Shown here: in pieces, positions 1 to 7,231 of the stretch
Position numbering within the stretch: the first letter of the stretch is position 1
Layout: each line of letters starts with the position of its first letter
Assembly: GCA_003978185.1 (NCBI GenBank)
Contig: QOAH01000082.1
Span: forward strand, 1-12,022
Origin: Candidatus Thioglobus sp.
Lineage (GTDB): Bacteria > Pseudomonadota > Gammaproteobacteria > PS1 > Thioglobaceae
DNA: 12,022 bases
Direction of reading: 5' to 3'
Notes under the pieces: model-generated
Databases searched by the model: none
Told to the model about the DNA's origin: nothing
Seen by the model: the letters and a program-made list of their open reading frames with translations, nothing else
Program-made: the position numbers and the translations under genes

Positions 1-340
1 GTGTTTGATTGAGTATTGCCAAGTCTATTGGGCACACGTCTGGGCACGACGTATAGCCAAAATATAAAATAGACCATTTGCTGTTAGCTGCCTCAGATAG
101 TGATGTTGTATTACGATTATCATCTATCAAAGGGTATTTCCCTTGCAATGATTTAGGGCTGGAGTACAAGGACACGGTTGGCTGCACCTGTTCTTTCAAG
201 TCTTGGAGTTGGTTGGCGCCCGGGACGAATAAGTAATACACCAATGCAACAATTCCAAACCCTAGCCATATAATAGTATTACGTATTTTCTTGACTTGTG
301 CACAATTACTGCCTTCAGTGCAGTTGTTGGGTTTACTCAT
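1..340 (-). CDS. sco1: SCO1/SenC copper chaperone, N-terminal part (cut by window edge)
   Basis: The SCO1/SenC/PrrC family delivers copper to the CuA site of oxidase subunit II and acts as a membrane-anchored periplasmic thiol protein. I translated the minus strand from ATG at 340; the frame stays open for 113 codons to the window start. A short Cys-containing cytoplasmic tail is followed by one membrane anchor at about residues 21-40 and then a thioredoxin-like domain. The diagnostic motif YFGYTSCPDVCP lies at about residues 93-104, with the copper-binding Cys pair C99 and C103 (CxxxCP). The later His ligand would be outside the window. An AAAGGA ribosome site lies about 10 bases before the start. 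The gene begins 27 bases after the ctaA stop, so the two are probably cotranscribed. Family assignment is secure from the motif; the 3' end is unseen. Confidence 0.93.
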   Translation of the reverse strand, partial: MSKPNNCTEGSNCAQVKKIRNTIIWLGFGIVALVYYLFVPGANQLQDLKEQVQPTVSLYSSPKSLQGKYPLIDDNRNTTSLSEAANSKWSILYFGYTSCPDVCPIDLAILNQT

Positions 341-367
341 TGTTCGACATTCCTTTTATTTTGTGAT

Positions 368-1345
368 TTAGGCGTTGGTTTTAAAGATTTTGTGTATTAG
401 ACTAACAATGCTAAGTAATAATAACAGTGCAAACGTATTGTGTAAAACAGCGATAAACATTGGCAACGATAGTACAACATTTAAGATGCCAAGTATTATT
501 TGGACTGTTAGCAGTCCGCCAATTAGCAGTAAGTTATTTTTCAAATGTACATAATGTTTGAATGAATAGATTAGAGAAATAATTAATGTGGTGGTTACCA
601 ATGCACCAATGCGATGCATCATTTGAATAGCTGCGCGTGCTTGGTTTTCTAGTACACCATATTCGTAGTCATATTCTGCTCCAATTGGCCCCCAATATAA
701 TGCTCTAGCAAAATCCATATTTGGCCACCATGAATCTAGGCAAGTTGGGAATTGATCGCCACACGAAAGTGCGGCATAATTGGTGCTGGTCCAGCCACCT
801 AAAACGATTTGTAGACTAAGTACAAACAGTGTTACGAAAAGCAAGAATTTGTGTCGTTTTAAAATGTGCCGATAAGCCGCAGTTTGACTGTTCTGATTTA
901 AGTAGAGCCAAACAAGCAACGCAGTAGTGACAAAGCCTCCAATTAAATGCGTGGTAACAATACCAGGATGAACCATGAGCGTCACAGTCCACATGCCGAA
1001 CGCACCCTGTAACATCACAAACAAGGCTGTAAAACTTGGTAGGGCCATGGATTGGAAGCGTTGTGGCTTCCCTCTCAAAGCCAAGAACCACAAGATTAAA
1101 ATAATCAGCCCAAGTATTGAGGCGGCATAGCGATGCACCATCTCTTTCCAGCCTTTGGCTGCTTCAAGTGGGCGATCATAGCCTTCAAGCTTTGTGCCAT
1201 CAGCCGCGTCTGGCACAATTAGCTGGCCATAACAGCCTGGCCAATCTGGACACCCTAGACCTGCATCACCGAGACGAGTATAGGCACCTAGAATTACCAC
1301 AATTAGTGCTAAAACAATAGAGGTTTGTAGTAATTTTTTAAACAT
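368..1345 (-). CDS. ctaA: Heme A synthase CtaA/COX15
   Basis: This integral membrane enzyme oxidises the C8 methyl of heme O to a formyl group, giving the heme A needed by CoxA. The 325-residue length is normal for the proteobacterial COX15 type. Eight membrane segments are expected, and the four heme-binding His are visible: H71 (EMVHRYAAS, with E68), H133 (TTHLIGG), H244 (MMHRIGA) and H302 (LHNTFA). Two Cys pairs sit in periplasmic loops: C32/C38 (GCPDWPGC) and C195/C202. The N-terminal stretch ending TRLGDAGLGCPDWPGC is typical, so ATG 1345 is accepted although only a weak ribosome site precedes it. It lies between the DUF2189 gene and sco1 on the same strand. Its usual partner ctaB (heme O synthase) is not next to it in this window. 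Confidence 0.96.
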   Translation of the reverse strand: MFKKLLQTSIVLALIVVILGAYTRLGDAGLGCPDWPGCYGQLIVPDAADGTKLEGYDRPLEAAKGWKEMVHRYAASILGLIILILWFLALRGKPQRFQSMALPSFTALFVMLQGAFGMWTVTLMVHPGIVTTHLIGGFVTTALLVWLYLNQNSQTAAYRHILKRHKFLLFVTLFVLSLQIVLGGWTSTNYAALSCGDQFPTCLDSWWPNMDFARALYWGPIGAEYDYEYGVLENQARAAIQMMHRIGALVTTTLIISLIYSFKHYVHLKNNLLLIGGLLTVQIILGILNVVLSLPMFIAVLHNTFALLLLLSIVSLIHKIFKTNA

Positions 1346-1385
1346 AAAGATAAACCAATTGTCACATCAATCAAATAATGTCATT

Positions 1386-1413
1386 ATTTTAATGATTAAT
1401 TTTGTTTTTGCAA
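1386..1413 (-). promoter_or_regulatory. Candidate sigma70 promoter of ctaA-sco1
   Basis: On the minus strand TTGCAA (1413-1408) and TAAAAT (1391-1386) are separated by 16 bases, about 40 bases upstream of the ctaA start. An AT-only inverted repeat (AAATAAT, GTC, ATTATTT at 1373-1389) overlaps the -10 side and could be a weak hairpin or operator. The region is AT-rich, so a chance match is possible. Confidence 0.35.
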
Positions 1414-1474
1414 AGTCTCATAAAAACCCCCTGTACATGATTATGCAAATAGGCCTTAAGAAACCAAATCGGCA

Positions 1475-2311
1475 TTATTTTAATTCACCAACCATGCTCT
1501 TGTAGGCGTGCCAAGTTGAATGAGCCAATACTGGGATCACAAACACCAGGCCAACAAAGTATAAATCAGCGGTTAGAATTAGTGCGCCCAACACCAGTAT
1601 GCCTACCATTGGCACCCAGATAAGCATAATGATTAAGTTGGCCTTAGCTGCTTTGAGGCTGGTGACAACTGCTGTAAACGGATCACAGTCTTTTTCTAAC
1701 ACCATTGGGAATGAAAACCAGCTAATCATAAATGAGGTCAAGCCAACCACGGCAGTAAAGATACCGTAAGTTACTACAAATCCAGTATTGGCGCCGCTGG
1801 TAATATCGGACAAAATTGCTTGTATTACTGTCTGGTTTTCGCTCACAATATTTAAAGAACCCGTATTAAAGATTGCGTAAATCAACGGTGAGAACATCAT
1901 CCAGGCAATGGCAAGCACAACCAAAATAACAGACAGAAAAATACTCGGACAAGAGCCGTTGGTTTTAAATGCGGCACTAAATACAGTGCCAATGCTCGGC
2001 TTTTCACCAGCAGCTAATCGTCTTGATGCGTCGTATAGGCTCATGGCAGAAATTGGGCCTAGTAATAAAATAATGACTGCCAATAAAGGTGCGGCAACAT
2101 CACCCAGTGTTTCAGAAGTACTGAGGTAGTGCCATGCACCATAGGAAACCACAGTAAAAAGCATGCCATAGAATATTGCCAAAGACGGCATGGTTATAAA
2201 ATCATTAACACCTTGTCTAATCCAGATAAAAGGCGCACCCATACTAACTTTCTTGAGCTCGGCAGTTTTTCCAAGGTTTTCTTGCATTCTTGTGGTTTGT
2301 GGTATTGCCAT
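1475..2311 (-). CDS. DUF2189 family integral membrane protein
   Basis: The protein has 278 residues with about six hydrophobic segments (approximately 42-62, 74-94, 124-147, 177-200, 224-246 and 248-266). It matches the DUF2189 family pattern as I recall it: an N-terminal APFIWIRQGVNDF motif, then LLLGPISAMSLYDASRRLAAGE at the end of the second segment. After these come SFPMVLEKDCDPFTAVVTSLKA and a C-terminal PVLAHSTWHAYK. No catalytic residues are evident and the biochemical role of the family is unknown. An AGGAAG ribosome site 8 bases before ATG 2311 supports that start over the internal Met9. It is divergent from coxB and upstream of ctaA. A link to oxidase assembly or membrane homeostasis is inference from position only. 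Confidence 0.85.
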   Translation of the reverse strand: MAIPQTTRMQENLGKTAELKKVSMGAPFIWIRQGVNDFITMPSLAIFYGMLFTVVSYGAWHYLSTSETLGDVAAPLLAVIILLLGPISAMSLYDASRRLAAGEKPSIGTVFSAAFKTNGSCPSIFLSVILVVLAIAWMMFSPLIYAIFNTGSLNIVSENQTVIQAILSDITSGANTGFVVTYGIFTAVVGLTSFMISWFSFPMVLEKDCDPFTAVVTSLKAAKANLIIMLIWVPMVGILVLGALILTADLYFVGLVFVIPVLAHSTWHAYKSMVGELK

Positions 2312-2355
2312 TTGTTTGACTTCCTAATAGAGTATTGCACGGTTAATTTGTTAGT

Positions 2356-2384
2356 ATTAAAACAGACCTGATAATCCTTGTCAA
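2356..2384 (-). promoter_or_regulatory. Sigma70-type promoter for the DUF2189 gene
   Basis: Minus strand: a perfect -35 TTGACA (2384-2379), a 17-base spacer and -10 TTTAAT (2361-2356). This lies about 45 bases upstream of the DUF2189 start codon, in the divergent 236-base region shared with coxB. It may also drive ctaA and sco1 by read-through, since no clear terminator is seen between DUF2189 and ctaA. Confidence 0.6.
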
Positions 2385-2474
2385 TAAGATGTCACAACAA
2401 TCCATTTTATTAAAGTGAATGAACGGCTGTAATAAAAATGATTTAATTGATGAGGCAATACATAAAAAAGTGAG

Positions 2475-2480
2475 TATAAT
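2475..2480 (+). promoter_or_regulatory. Candidate -10 box for the coxB operon
   Basis: A perfect TATAAT lies 67 bases upstream of the chosen coxB start. No good -35 sits at 16-18 bases; TTGATG at 2447-2452 is 22 bases away, which is too far. Its context GTGAGTATAATT closely resembles the GTGGGTATAATT in front of tRNA-Thr in this window. A weak -35 may imply activator dependence, but that is inference. Confidence 0.4.
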
Positions 2481-2538
2481 TTAAAACAGTTTTTTAATGC
2501 GGTTACGTATTAATGAAATGAAAGGTATTTATTTATTT

Positions 2539-2543
2539 GGAGG
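2539..2543 (+). promoter_or_regulatory. Ribosome binding site fixing the coxB start
   Basis: GGAGG here is followed 4 bases later by ATG 2548. It selects this start over the longer in-frame reading from 2497, whose 17 extra residues have no ribosome site and would sit in front of a normal signal peptide. Confidence 0.8.
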
Positions 2544-2547
2544 ATTT

Positions 2548-3714
2548 ATGAAAAGATTAACAACTCTTTTGAGCGCTCTGGTTGCCATGATGTCGACGAA
2601 TGTGTTTGCTGAGTACGGCCTAAACATGACAAAAGGCGTAACAGAGATCAGTGGTGATATTTATTGGCTACACATGATGGTATTCTGGGTGTGTGTAGCA
2701 ATCGCGGTGGTTGTATTTGGTGCAATGTTTTATTCTGTGTTTGCGCATAGAAAATCAAAAGGTGCGGTAGCAGCTCAATTTCATGAGAGCACTAAAGCAG
2801 AGCTTATTTGGACAATCGTTCCAATGATCATTTTGATAGCAATGGCTGTTCCAGCTTCTAAGACGTTAATTGATCTAGAAGACACAACTAAAGCCGAGAT
2901 GACTGTTAAGATTACAGGTCACCAATGGAAATGGCAATATGACTACCCTAAAGAGGGTATAAGCTTTATTTCTAATTTGGCACAATCTTCTAAAGATTTG
3001 GTACGAGATAGTGAGAGTTTAATTAGTGGCGCAACTTCAATGTCAAAAGCAGAGGCTAGCAACGCAGAAAGTAGAGCAAAAAATGCCAACTATTTACTTG
3101 AAGTAGATAATCATTTGGTCTTACCTTCTGGCACTCCAATTCGTTTCTTAATCACTTCGAACGACGTAATTCATAACTGGTGGGTACCAGCCTTTGGTGT
3201 TAAACAAGATGCTAACCCAGGCTTTATTAATGATGCATGGGCTGAGATTCCTGTAGGCAAAGAAGGTACTTACCGTGGCCAGTGTGCTGAGCTTTGTGGT
3301 AAAGATCACGGCTTTATGCCAATTGTGGTTGATGTAGTGTCGAAAGCAGACTACGCTAAATGGGTGTCTAAGCAACAAGCAGCAGCAGTAGCAGCAGTAG
3401 CAAGCGCTACTAAGACATGGTCTAAAGACGAGCTAATGGCGCAAGGTGAAAGTGTATACAACACTAACTGCGCAGGTTGTCATAAGAAAGACGGCTCAGG
3501 TATGCCACCAATTTTCCCAGCAATGAAAGGCTCACCAATTGCAAACGGTGCAGCAGCAGACCATATGAACATTGTTCTAAATGGTAAAGGTGCAATGCCA
3601 CTGTTTAAGATGTTAGGTGATGCAGATCTTGCAGCAGTAATTACTTACGAAAGAAATGCCTTTGGTAACACAGGCAGTGTTGTTCAACCTTCAGACGTTA
3701 AGTCTGCACGTTAA
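2548..3714 (+). CDS. coxB: Cytochrome c oxidase subunit II with fused cytochrome c domain
   Basis: Subunit II accepts electrons at the binuclear CuA centre in the periplasm and passes them to CoxA. Starting at 2548 the protein has 388 residues: a signal peptide ending near NVFA, two membrane helices (about 39-65 and 84-107), a QWKWQY aromatic motif (126-131) and the cupredoxin domain. CuA ligands are visible: H209, C246, E248, C250, H254 and M257 (HNWW, then CAELCGKDHGFM). After an Ala/Val-rich linker (278-285) comes a C-terminal class I cytochrome c with CAGCH (C308, C311, H312) and a likely Met350 ligand (GAMPLF). This is the caa3-like layout, common in proteobacteria, with a tethered electron entry domain. 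coxA follows after 16 bases. Confidence 0.97.
   Translation: MKRLTTLLSALVAMMSTNVFAEYGLNMTKGVTEISGDIYWLHMMVFWVCVAIAVVVFGAMFYSVFAHRKSKGAVAAQFHESTKAELIWTIVPMIILIAMAVPASKTLIDLEDTTKAEMTVKITGHQWKWQYDYPKEGISFISNLAQSSKDLVRDSESLISGATSMSKAEASNAESRAKNANYLLEVDNHLVLPSGTPIRFLITSNDVIHNWWVPAFGVKQDANPGFINDAWAEIPVGKEGTYRGQCAELCGKDHGFMPIVVDVVSKADYAKWVSKQQAAAVAAVASATKTWSKDELMAQGESVYNTNCAGCHKKDGSGMPPIFPAMKGSPIANGAAADHMNIVLNGKGAMPLFKMLGDADLAAVITYERNAFGNTGSVVQPSDVKSAR
3379..3402 (+). repeat. In-frame GCA/GTA trinucleotide repeat in the coxB linker
   Basis: Eight consecutive codons (GCA three times, GTA, GCA twice, GTA, GCA) encode Ala/Val residues 278-285. They join the CuA domain to the cytochrome c domain. The stretch is a short low-complexity tract that could change length by slippage without breaking frame. 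Confidence 0.7.
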
Positions 3715-3730
3715 TTAAAGGAGAAATAAA

Positions 3731-5338
3731 ATGACAACAGCAACAGCTTCTCACGACGATCATCATCACGGCCCTGAAAAAGGCATGATGAGATGGATCA
3801 AGACAACGAACCATAAAGACATTGGTTCACTTTATATGTGGTTTGCTTTCACTATGTTATTAGTGGGCGGCGCATTCGCAATGGGTATTCGTGCTGAATT
3901 ATTACAGCCGGGACTACAATTGATGGAGCCACAGTTCTTTAACCAATTGACAACAATGCACGGTTTGATCATGGTATTTGGCGCGATTATGCCAGCCTTC
4001 GTTGGCTTGGGTAACTGGCTAATTCCTATGATGGTAGGCGCTCCTGATATGGCGCTACCGCGTATGAACAACTGGTCTTTCTGGATTCTACCATTCGCTG
4101 GTGGTATCTTGTTAAGTACGTTCTTTATGGAAGGCGGCGCACCAGCATTTGGTTGGACGTTCTACGCACCATTATCAACAACGTTTGCACCAGATAGCAC
4201 AGACTTCTTTATCTTTGCAGTTCACTTATTAGGCTTCTCATCTATTATGGGTGCGATTAATATTATTGCAACAGTACTTAATATGCGTGCTCCAGAAATG
4301 AAATTAATGGACATGCCGTTATTTGTTTGGACATGGTTAATCACTTCATTCCTTCTAATTGGTGCGATGCCAGTATTAGCAGGTGCGGTAACAATGATGC
4401 TAACGGATCGTAACTTCGGTACAGCATTCTTTGATGCGACTGGTGGTGGTGACCCAGTATTGTTCCAGCATATTTTTTGGTTCTTTGGCCACCCTGAAGT
4501 TTATATTATGATCTTGCCAGCATTCGGTGTGGTTTCTCATATTATTCCAACCTTTGCGCGTAAGCCGTTGTTTGGTTATTCTTCAATGGTATATGCAACA
4601 GCATCAATCGCATTCTTGTCATACATTGTATGGGCACATCACATGTTCTTAACTGGTATGCCAGTCGCAGGTGAGCTCTACTTTATGTATGCAACCATGT
4701 TAATTGCGGTTCCTACAGGTGTTAAGGTCTTTAACTGGATCTCTACTATGTGGAGAGGCTCAATGACATTCGAGACACCAATGTTATGGGCAGTGTCATT
4801 TGTATTCTTATTCACAATTGGTGGTTTCTCTGGCTTGATGTTAGGTATCGCTCCAGCAGATATTCAGTATCACGACACATACTTCGTGGTTGCACACTTC
4901 CATTACGTACTAGTAACCGGTGCTTTATGGTCAATCATTGCTGCGGTATTTTATTGGCTGCCTAAGTGGACCGGTAAGATGTACAACGAGAAATTAGGCA
5001 AAGTACACTTCTGGTGGGCAATGATTTCAGTAAACGTATTGTTCTTCCCTCAGCACTTCCTAGGTCTTGCGGGTATGCCGCGTCGTATTCCTGATTACTC
5101 ATTACAGTTTGCAGATTTCAACTTGATTTCTTCATTAGGTGGTTTTGCATTCGGTGCATCATTCATTCTATTGACTTACATCGTGATTGATTGTATTCGT
5201 AATGGTAAGCCAGCTGGTGCGCGTCCTTGGCCAAGTGCAAAAGGATTAGAGTGGACATTAGAGCCAAAAGCTCAATACCATTCATTCAACACACCACCAT
5301 CAAGAGCATTGATTGAGGCTGAGTCTCAAAATTCTTAA
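3731..5338 (+). CDS. coxA: Cytochrome c oxidase subunit I (aa3 type, A1 family)
   Basis: This is the catalytic subunit, which reduces O2 to water and pumps protons. It has 535 residues with the expected 12 membrane helices. Ligands seen: low-spin heme a H77 (TMHG) and H391, heme a3 H389 (VVAHFHYV), and CuB H254 with H303/H304. Y258 is the Tyr expected to be cross-linked to H254 (GHPEVY). D-channel D106 ([13 protein letters not shown]) and E256 in HPEVY mark the A1 heme-copper family; K-channel K332 is in [10 protein letters not shown]381 (HDTYF) matches the Mg site. The short N-terminus is His-rich (DDHHHG, about 9-14). An AAAGGAG ribosome site 7 bases before ATG supports the start. The stop codon overlaps the next start (TAATG). 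No anomaly was seen. Confidence 0.99.
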   Translation: MTTATASHDDHHHGPEKGMMRWIKTTNHKDIGSLYMWFAFTMLLVGGAFAMGIRAELLQPGLQLMEPQFFNQLTTMHGLIMVFGAIMPAFVGLGNWLIPMMVGAPDMALPRMNNWSFWILPFAGGILLSTFFMEGGAPAFGWTFYAPLSTTFAPDSTDFFIFAVHLLGFSSIMGAINIIATVLNMRAPEMKLMDMPLFVWTWLITSFLLIGAMPVLAGAVTMMLTDRNFGTAFFDATGGGDPVLFQHIFWFFGHPEVYIMILPAFGVVSHIIPTFARKPLFGYSSMVYATASIAFLSYIVWAHHMFLTGMPVAGELYFMYATMLIAVPTGVKVFNWISTMWRGSMTFETPMLWAVSFVFLFTIGGFSGLMLGIAPADIQYHDTYFVVAHFHYVLVTGALWSIIAAVFYWLPKWTGKMYNEKLGKVHFWWAMISVNVLFFPQHFLGLAGMPRRIPDYSLQFADFNLISSLGGFAFGASFILLTYIVIDCIRNGKPAGARPWPSAKGLEWTLEPKAQYHSFNTPPSRALIEAESQNS

Positions 5339-5442
5339 TGGATGACAGAAGAAAAGGCGCCGTTATTACAGCGGTAATTGTAGGCGCCATAGCAATAGGA
5401 GTGTTTGTAGCAACCATCGTGTACTTTAACCCTGGTAGCTGA
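5338..5442 (+). CDS. 34-residue single-pass membrane micro-protein between coxA and ctaG
   Basis: I translated this small frame directly: it begins MDDRRKGAV and ends IVYFNPGS, 34 residues in all. A charged DDRRK start is followed by one hydrophobic helix (about residues 8-29). Its ATG overlaps the coxA stop (TAATG) and its TGA is one base before the ctaG ATG, so it fills the gap exactly and is probably translated by coupling; no separate ribosome site is seen. Small membrane ORFs at this position are known in other proteobacterial cox loci and are sometimes annotated as cytochrome oxidase small assembly proteins. Function here is inferred from position alone. Confidence 0.75.
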   Translation: MDDRRKGAVITAVIVGAIAIGVFVATIVYFNPGS

Positions 5443-5443
5443 T

Positions 5444-5965
5444 ATGGAACGAAAAGAAATAACTAAAGGGTTCTGGATTAAATTATTCTCAGCGCCAATA
5501 TTGATGTTCGCCTTTGCTTTTGCAATGGTACCCATCTATGATGTTTTTTGTGAAATTACCGGATTTAACGGTACAACTGGCAGAGTAGATAGTGAGCAAC
5601 AATATATGGTCGATGAGAACCGTAAGGTCGAAGTGAGTTTTTTTGCTATGACCATGGGCGGGTTTCCAGTACAGTTTGGCCCAAAGGTGAATTCAATGGA
5701 AGTGATACCTGGTAAGTTCTATACCACCAGTTACATTGCTAAGAATAACACCGATAAAGTGGTAATTGGCCAAGCGATCCCTAGTGTAGCACCAACAGAT
5801 GCAGCGCTTTATTTCAAGAAACTAGAATGCTTCTGTTTTAATAAACAGGTATTCAAGCCACATGAAGAGGTCGAGATGACTTTAAGATTTGTGGTTGAAC
5901 CAGAAATGGATGAGCGAATAGAAGATATTAGCCTGTCCTATAATTTTTTTAAACTTGAAAGCTAA
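5444..5965 (+). CDS. ctaG: Cytochrome c oxidase assembly protein CtaG/Cox11
   Basis: Cox11 proteins insert copper into the CuB site of subunit I. The 173-residue protein has a short cytoplasmic start, one membrane anchor (about 13-31) and a periplasmic immunoglobulin-like domain. Family signatures: MVPIYDVFCEITGFNG with C36 close to the membrane, the PSVAP motif (113-117) and the copper-binding CFCF motif with C129 and C131 followed by NKQ. Its place between coxA and coxC is the standard proteobacterial order. It starts one base after the micro-ORF stop and is probably translationally coupled. It is the Cox11-type CtaG, not the unrelated multi-pass CtaG of Bacillus. Confidence 0.97.
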   Translation: MERKEITKGFWIKLFSAPILMFAFAFAMVPIYDVFCEITGFNGTTGRVDSEQQYMVDENRKVEVSFFAMTMGGFPVQFGPKVNSMEVIPGKFYTTSYIAKNNTDKVVIGQAIPSVAPTDAALYFKKLECFCFNKQVFKPHEEVEMTLRFVVEPEMDERIEDISLSYNFFKLES

Positions 5966-5968
5966 AAA

Positions 5969-5976
5969 AGAGGAAG
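5969..5976 (+). promoter_or_regulatory. Ribosome binding site fixing the coxC start
   Basis: AGAGGAAG lies 5 bases before ATG 5982. It sets the coxC start there rather than at the in-frame TTG 5955, which would overlap the end of ctaG and add a charged Lys/Glu tail. Confidence 0.75.
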
Positions 5977-5981
5977 AAACT

Positions 5982-6914
5982 ATGAGCGAACAAGAATATT
6001 ACGTACCAGATGGTACTTACTGGCCAATTATTGGCTCAATCGGTGTATCAACATTATTTGTTGGTTTTGCAAATCAAATGCACGGTGTGGAATGGGGCGG
6101 ATCAGTGATGGCGCTTGGTTTTGCAATTATGGTGTTTATGATGTTTGGCTGGTTTGGCCAGGTGGTGAATGAAAGTACTAATGGCATCTACAACAAGCAA
6201 GTTGATCGTTCATTCCGTTGGGGAATGAGCTGGTTCATCTTCTCTGAAGTGATGTTCTTCGCCGCTTTCTTTGGCGCACTATTCTATGCAAGACAATTGT
6301 CAGTGCCATGGTTAGGCGGAGCAGATAATAATATCTTTACCCCAGACCTGTGGAACGCATTTAGTGCATCATGGCATCAAATGGCATTCATGGCACCAGG
6401 TTCTGTGACTGATACTGTACTTCAATCAGGCACAGTAATGAGCTTCCCTGCTGTTCCTGCTACTGGCATAGAAACAGCAACACCAGCAATGGTGGTTGAT
6501 CCATGGGGCTTACCAGCACTTAATACTGCTTTACTATTAGCATCAGGCGTAACACTAACTTTTGCTCACCATGCACTACGTGCAGGCCACCGTAATCAAA
6601 TTGTTGGTTGGTTAGTAGCAACTATTGCATTGGGCGCAGCTTTCTTGGGTTTCCAAATTATGGAATATGGCCATGCGTACCACGATGGCTTGAAATTAAC
6701 TTCAGGTATTTATGGCTCTACATTCTACATGTTGACAGGTTTCCACGGATTCCATGTAACCGTAGGTGTGATCATGTTAACGGTTATTTTATACCGTGTT
6801 CAGAAGGGTCACTTCTCTGCAGATAATCATTTCGGATTTGAAGGTGTTGCTTGGTACTGGCACTTTGTAGACGTTGTTTGGTTAGGTCTATTCGTCTTTG
6901 TATACTGGCTATAA
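5982..6914 (+). CDS. coxC: Cytochrome c oxidase subunit III
   Basis: Subunit III is a heme-free membrane subunit that stabilises the proton-pumping oxidase. It has 310 residues from ATG 5982 with seven predicted helices. Recognised signatures: SEVMFFAAFFGALFYA with the conserved Glu89, HHALRAGHRNQ, EYGHAYHDGLKLTSGIYGST, GFHGFHVTVG (H255, H258) and the C-terminal GVAWYWHFVDVVWLGLF. The stretch between helices at about residues 107-175 is long and polar (WLGGADNN, GSVTDT, SFPAVPATG) and is likely periplasmic. It ends the cox structural block; a strong terminator follows within 20 bases. Confidence 0.98.
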   Translation: MSEQEYYVPDGTYWPIIGSIGVSTLFVGFANQMHGVEWGGSVMALGFAIMVFMMFGWFGQVVNESTNGIYNKQVDRSFRWGMSWFIFSEVMFFAAFFGALFYARQLSVPWLGGADNNIFTPDLWNAFSASWHQMAFMAPGSVTDTVLQSGTVMSFPAVPATGIETATPAMVVDPWGLPALNTALLLASGVTLTFAHHALRAGHRNQIVGWLVATIALGAAFLGFQIMEYGHAYHDGLKLTSGIYGSTFYMLTGFHGFHVTVGVIMLTVILYRVQKGHFSADNHFGFEGVAWYWHFVDVVWLGLFVFVYWL

Positions 6915-6931
6915 TAGCTAGCTAGAGCAAT

Positions 6932-6959
6932 AAAAAGGCCCCTTTATTGGGGCCTTTTT
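6932..6959 (+). terminator. Rho-independent terminator after coxC
   Basis: A perfect 11-bp stem (AAAAAGGCCCC, 6932-6942; GGGGCCTTTTT, 6949-6959) encloses a 6-base TTTATT loop and ends in a T run. The symmetric A/T tails would allow it to work in both directions. It separates coxBA-ctaG-coxC from the DUF2909 and surf1 genes. Confidence 0.9.
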
Positions 6960-6988
6960 ATTACAAGTAAAATAAATAGGAGTTGTTT

Positions 6989-7231
6989 ATGACAGAAGTT
7001 GTCATTGTTTTAATTATTATTGCCATATTGGTGGCGCTAGGTTTTGGCTTAATTGGTATGGTTAAAGGTGGTAAAGAAGGTTCTGACAAGATGTTTAAGT
7101 CGTTAGTGACACGCGTATCTTTGTCAGTATTTTTATTTTTACTAGTGCTGTTTGCCGGCTACATGGGCTGGATTAAGCCGAACGTAATGATGATTGATGC
7201 GCCTTCGATACAAACACCCGTACAAAAATGA
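6989..7231 (+). CDS. DUF2909 twin-transmembrane protein
   Basis: The protein has 80 residues with two hydrophobic helices (about 4-24 and 44-62) joined by a basic loop (MVKGGKEGSDKMFKSLVTRVS). Length, topology and location between coxC and surf1 match the DUF2909 family, which is found in proteobacterial cytochrome oxidase loci. The function is unknown, with a presumed assembly role. The ATG at 6989 is chosen because TAGGAG (6977-6982) lies 6 bases before it; the in-frame TTG two codons upstream lies against that site. Its stop overlaps the surf1 start (ATGA). The preceding terminator means that expression needs read-through or an unseen promoter. Confidence 0.85.
   Translation: MTEVVIVLIIIAILVALGFGLIGMVKGGKEGSDKMFKSLVTRVSLSVFLFLLVLFAGYMGWIKPNVMMIDAPSIQTPVQK

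Noticed and set aside
816..1091. Second minus-strand frame inside ctaA, and other long frames inside coxA, coxC, ccoO and ccoP
   Set aside because: They lie wholly within well-identified genes in other frames and their translations show no domain or sensible membrane pattern.
2497..2547. Upstream in-frame extension of coxB from ATG 2497
   Set aside because: It has no ribosome site, while GGAGG precedes ATG 2548; the extension would place 17 residues in front of a normal signal peptide.
5955..5981. TTG start giving a longer coxC
   Set aside because: It overlaps the end of ctaG, lacks a ribosome site and adds an atypical charged tail; AGAGGAAG supports ATG 5982.
6915..6930. TAGCTAGCTA palindrome after coxC
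   Set aside because: Short self-complementary run with no second copy or known site; the adjacent strong terminator explains the region.
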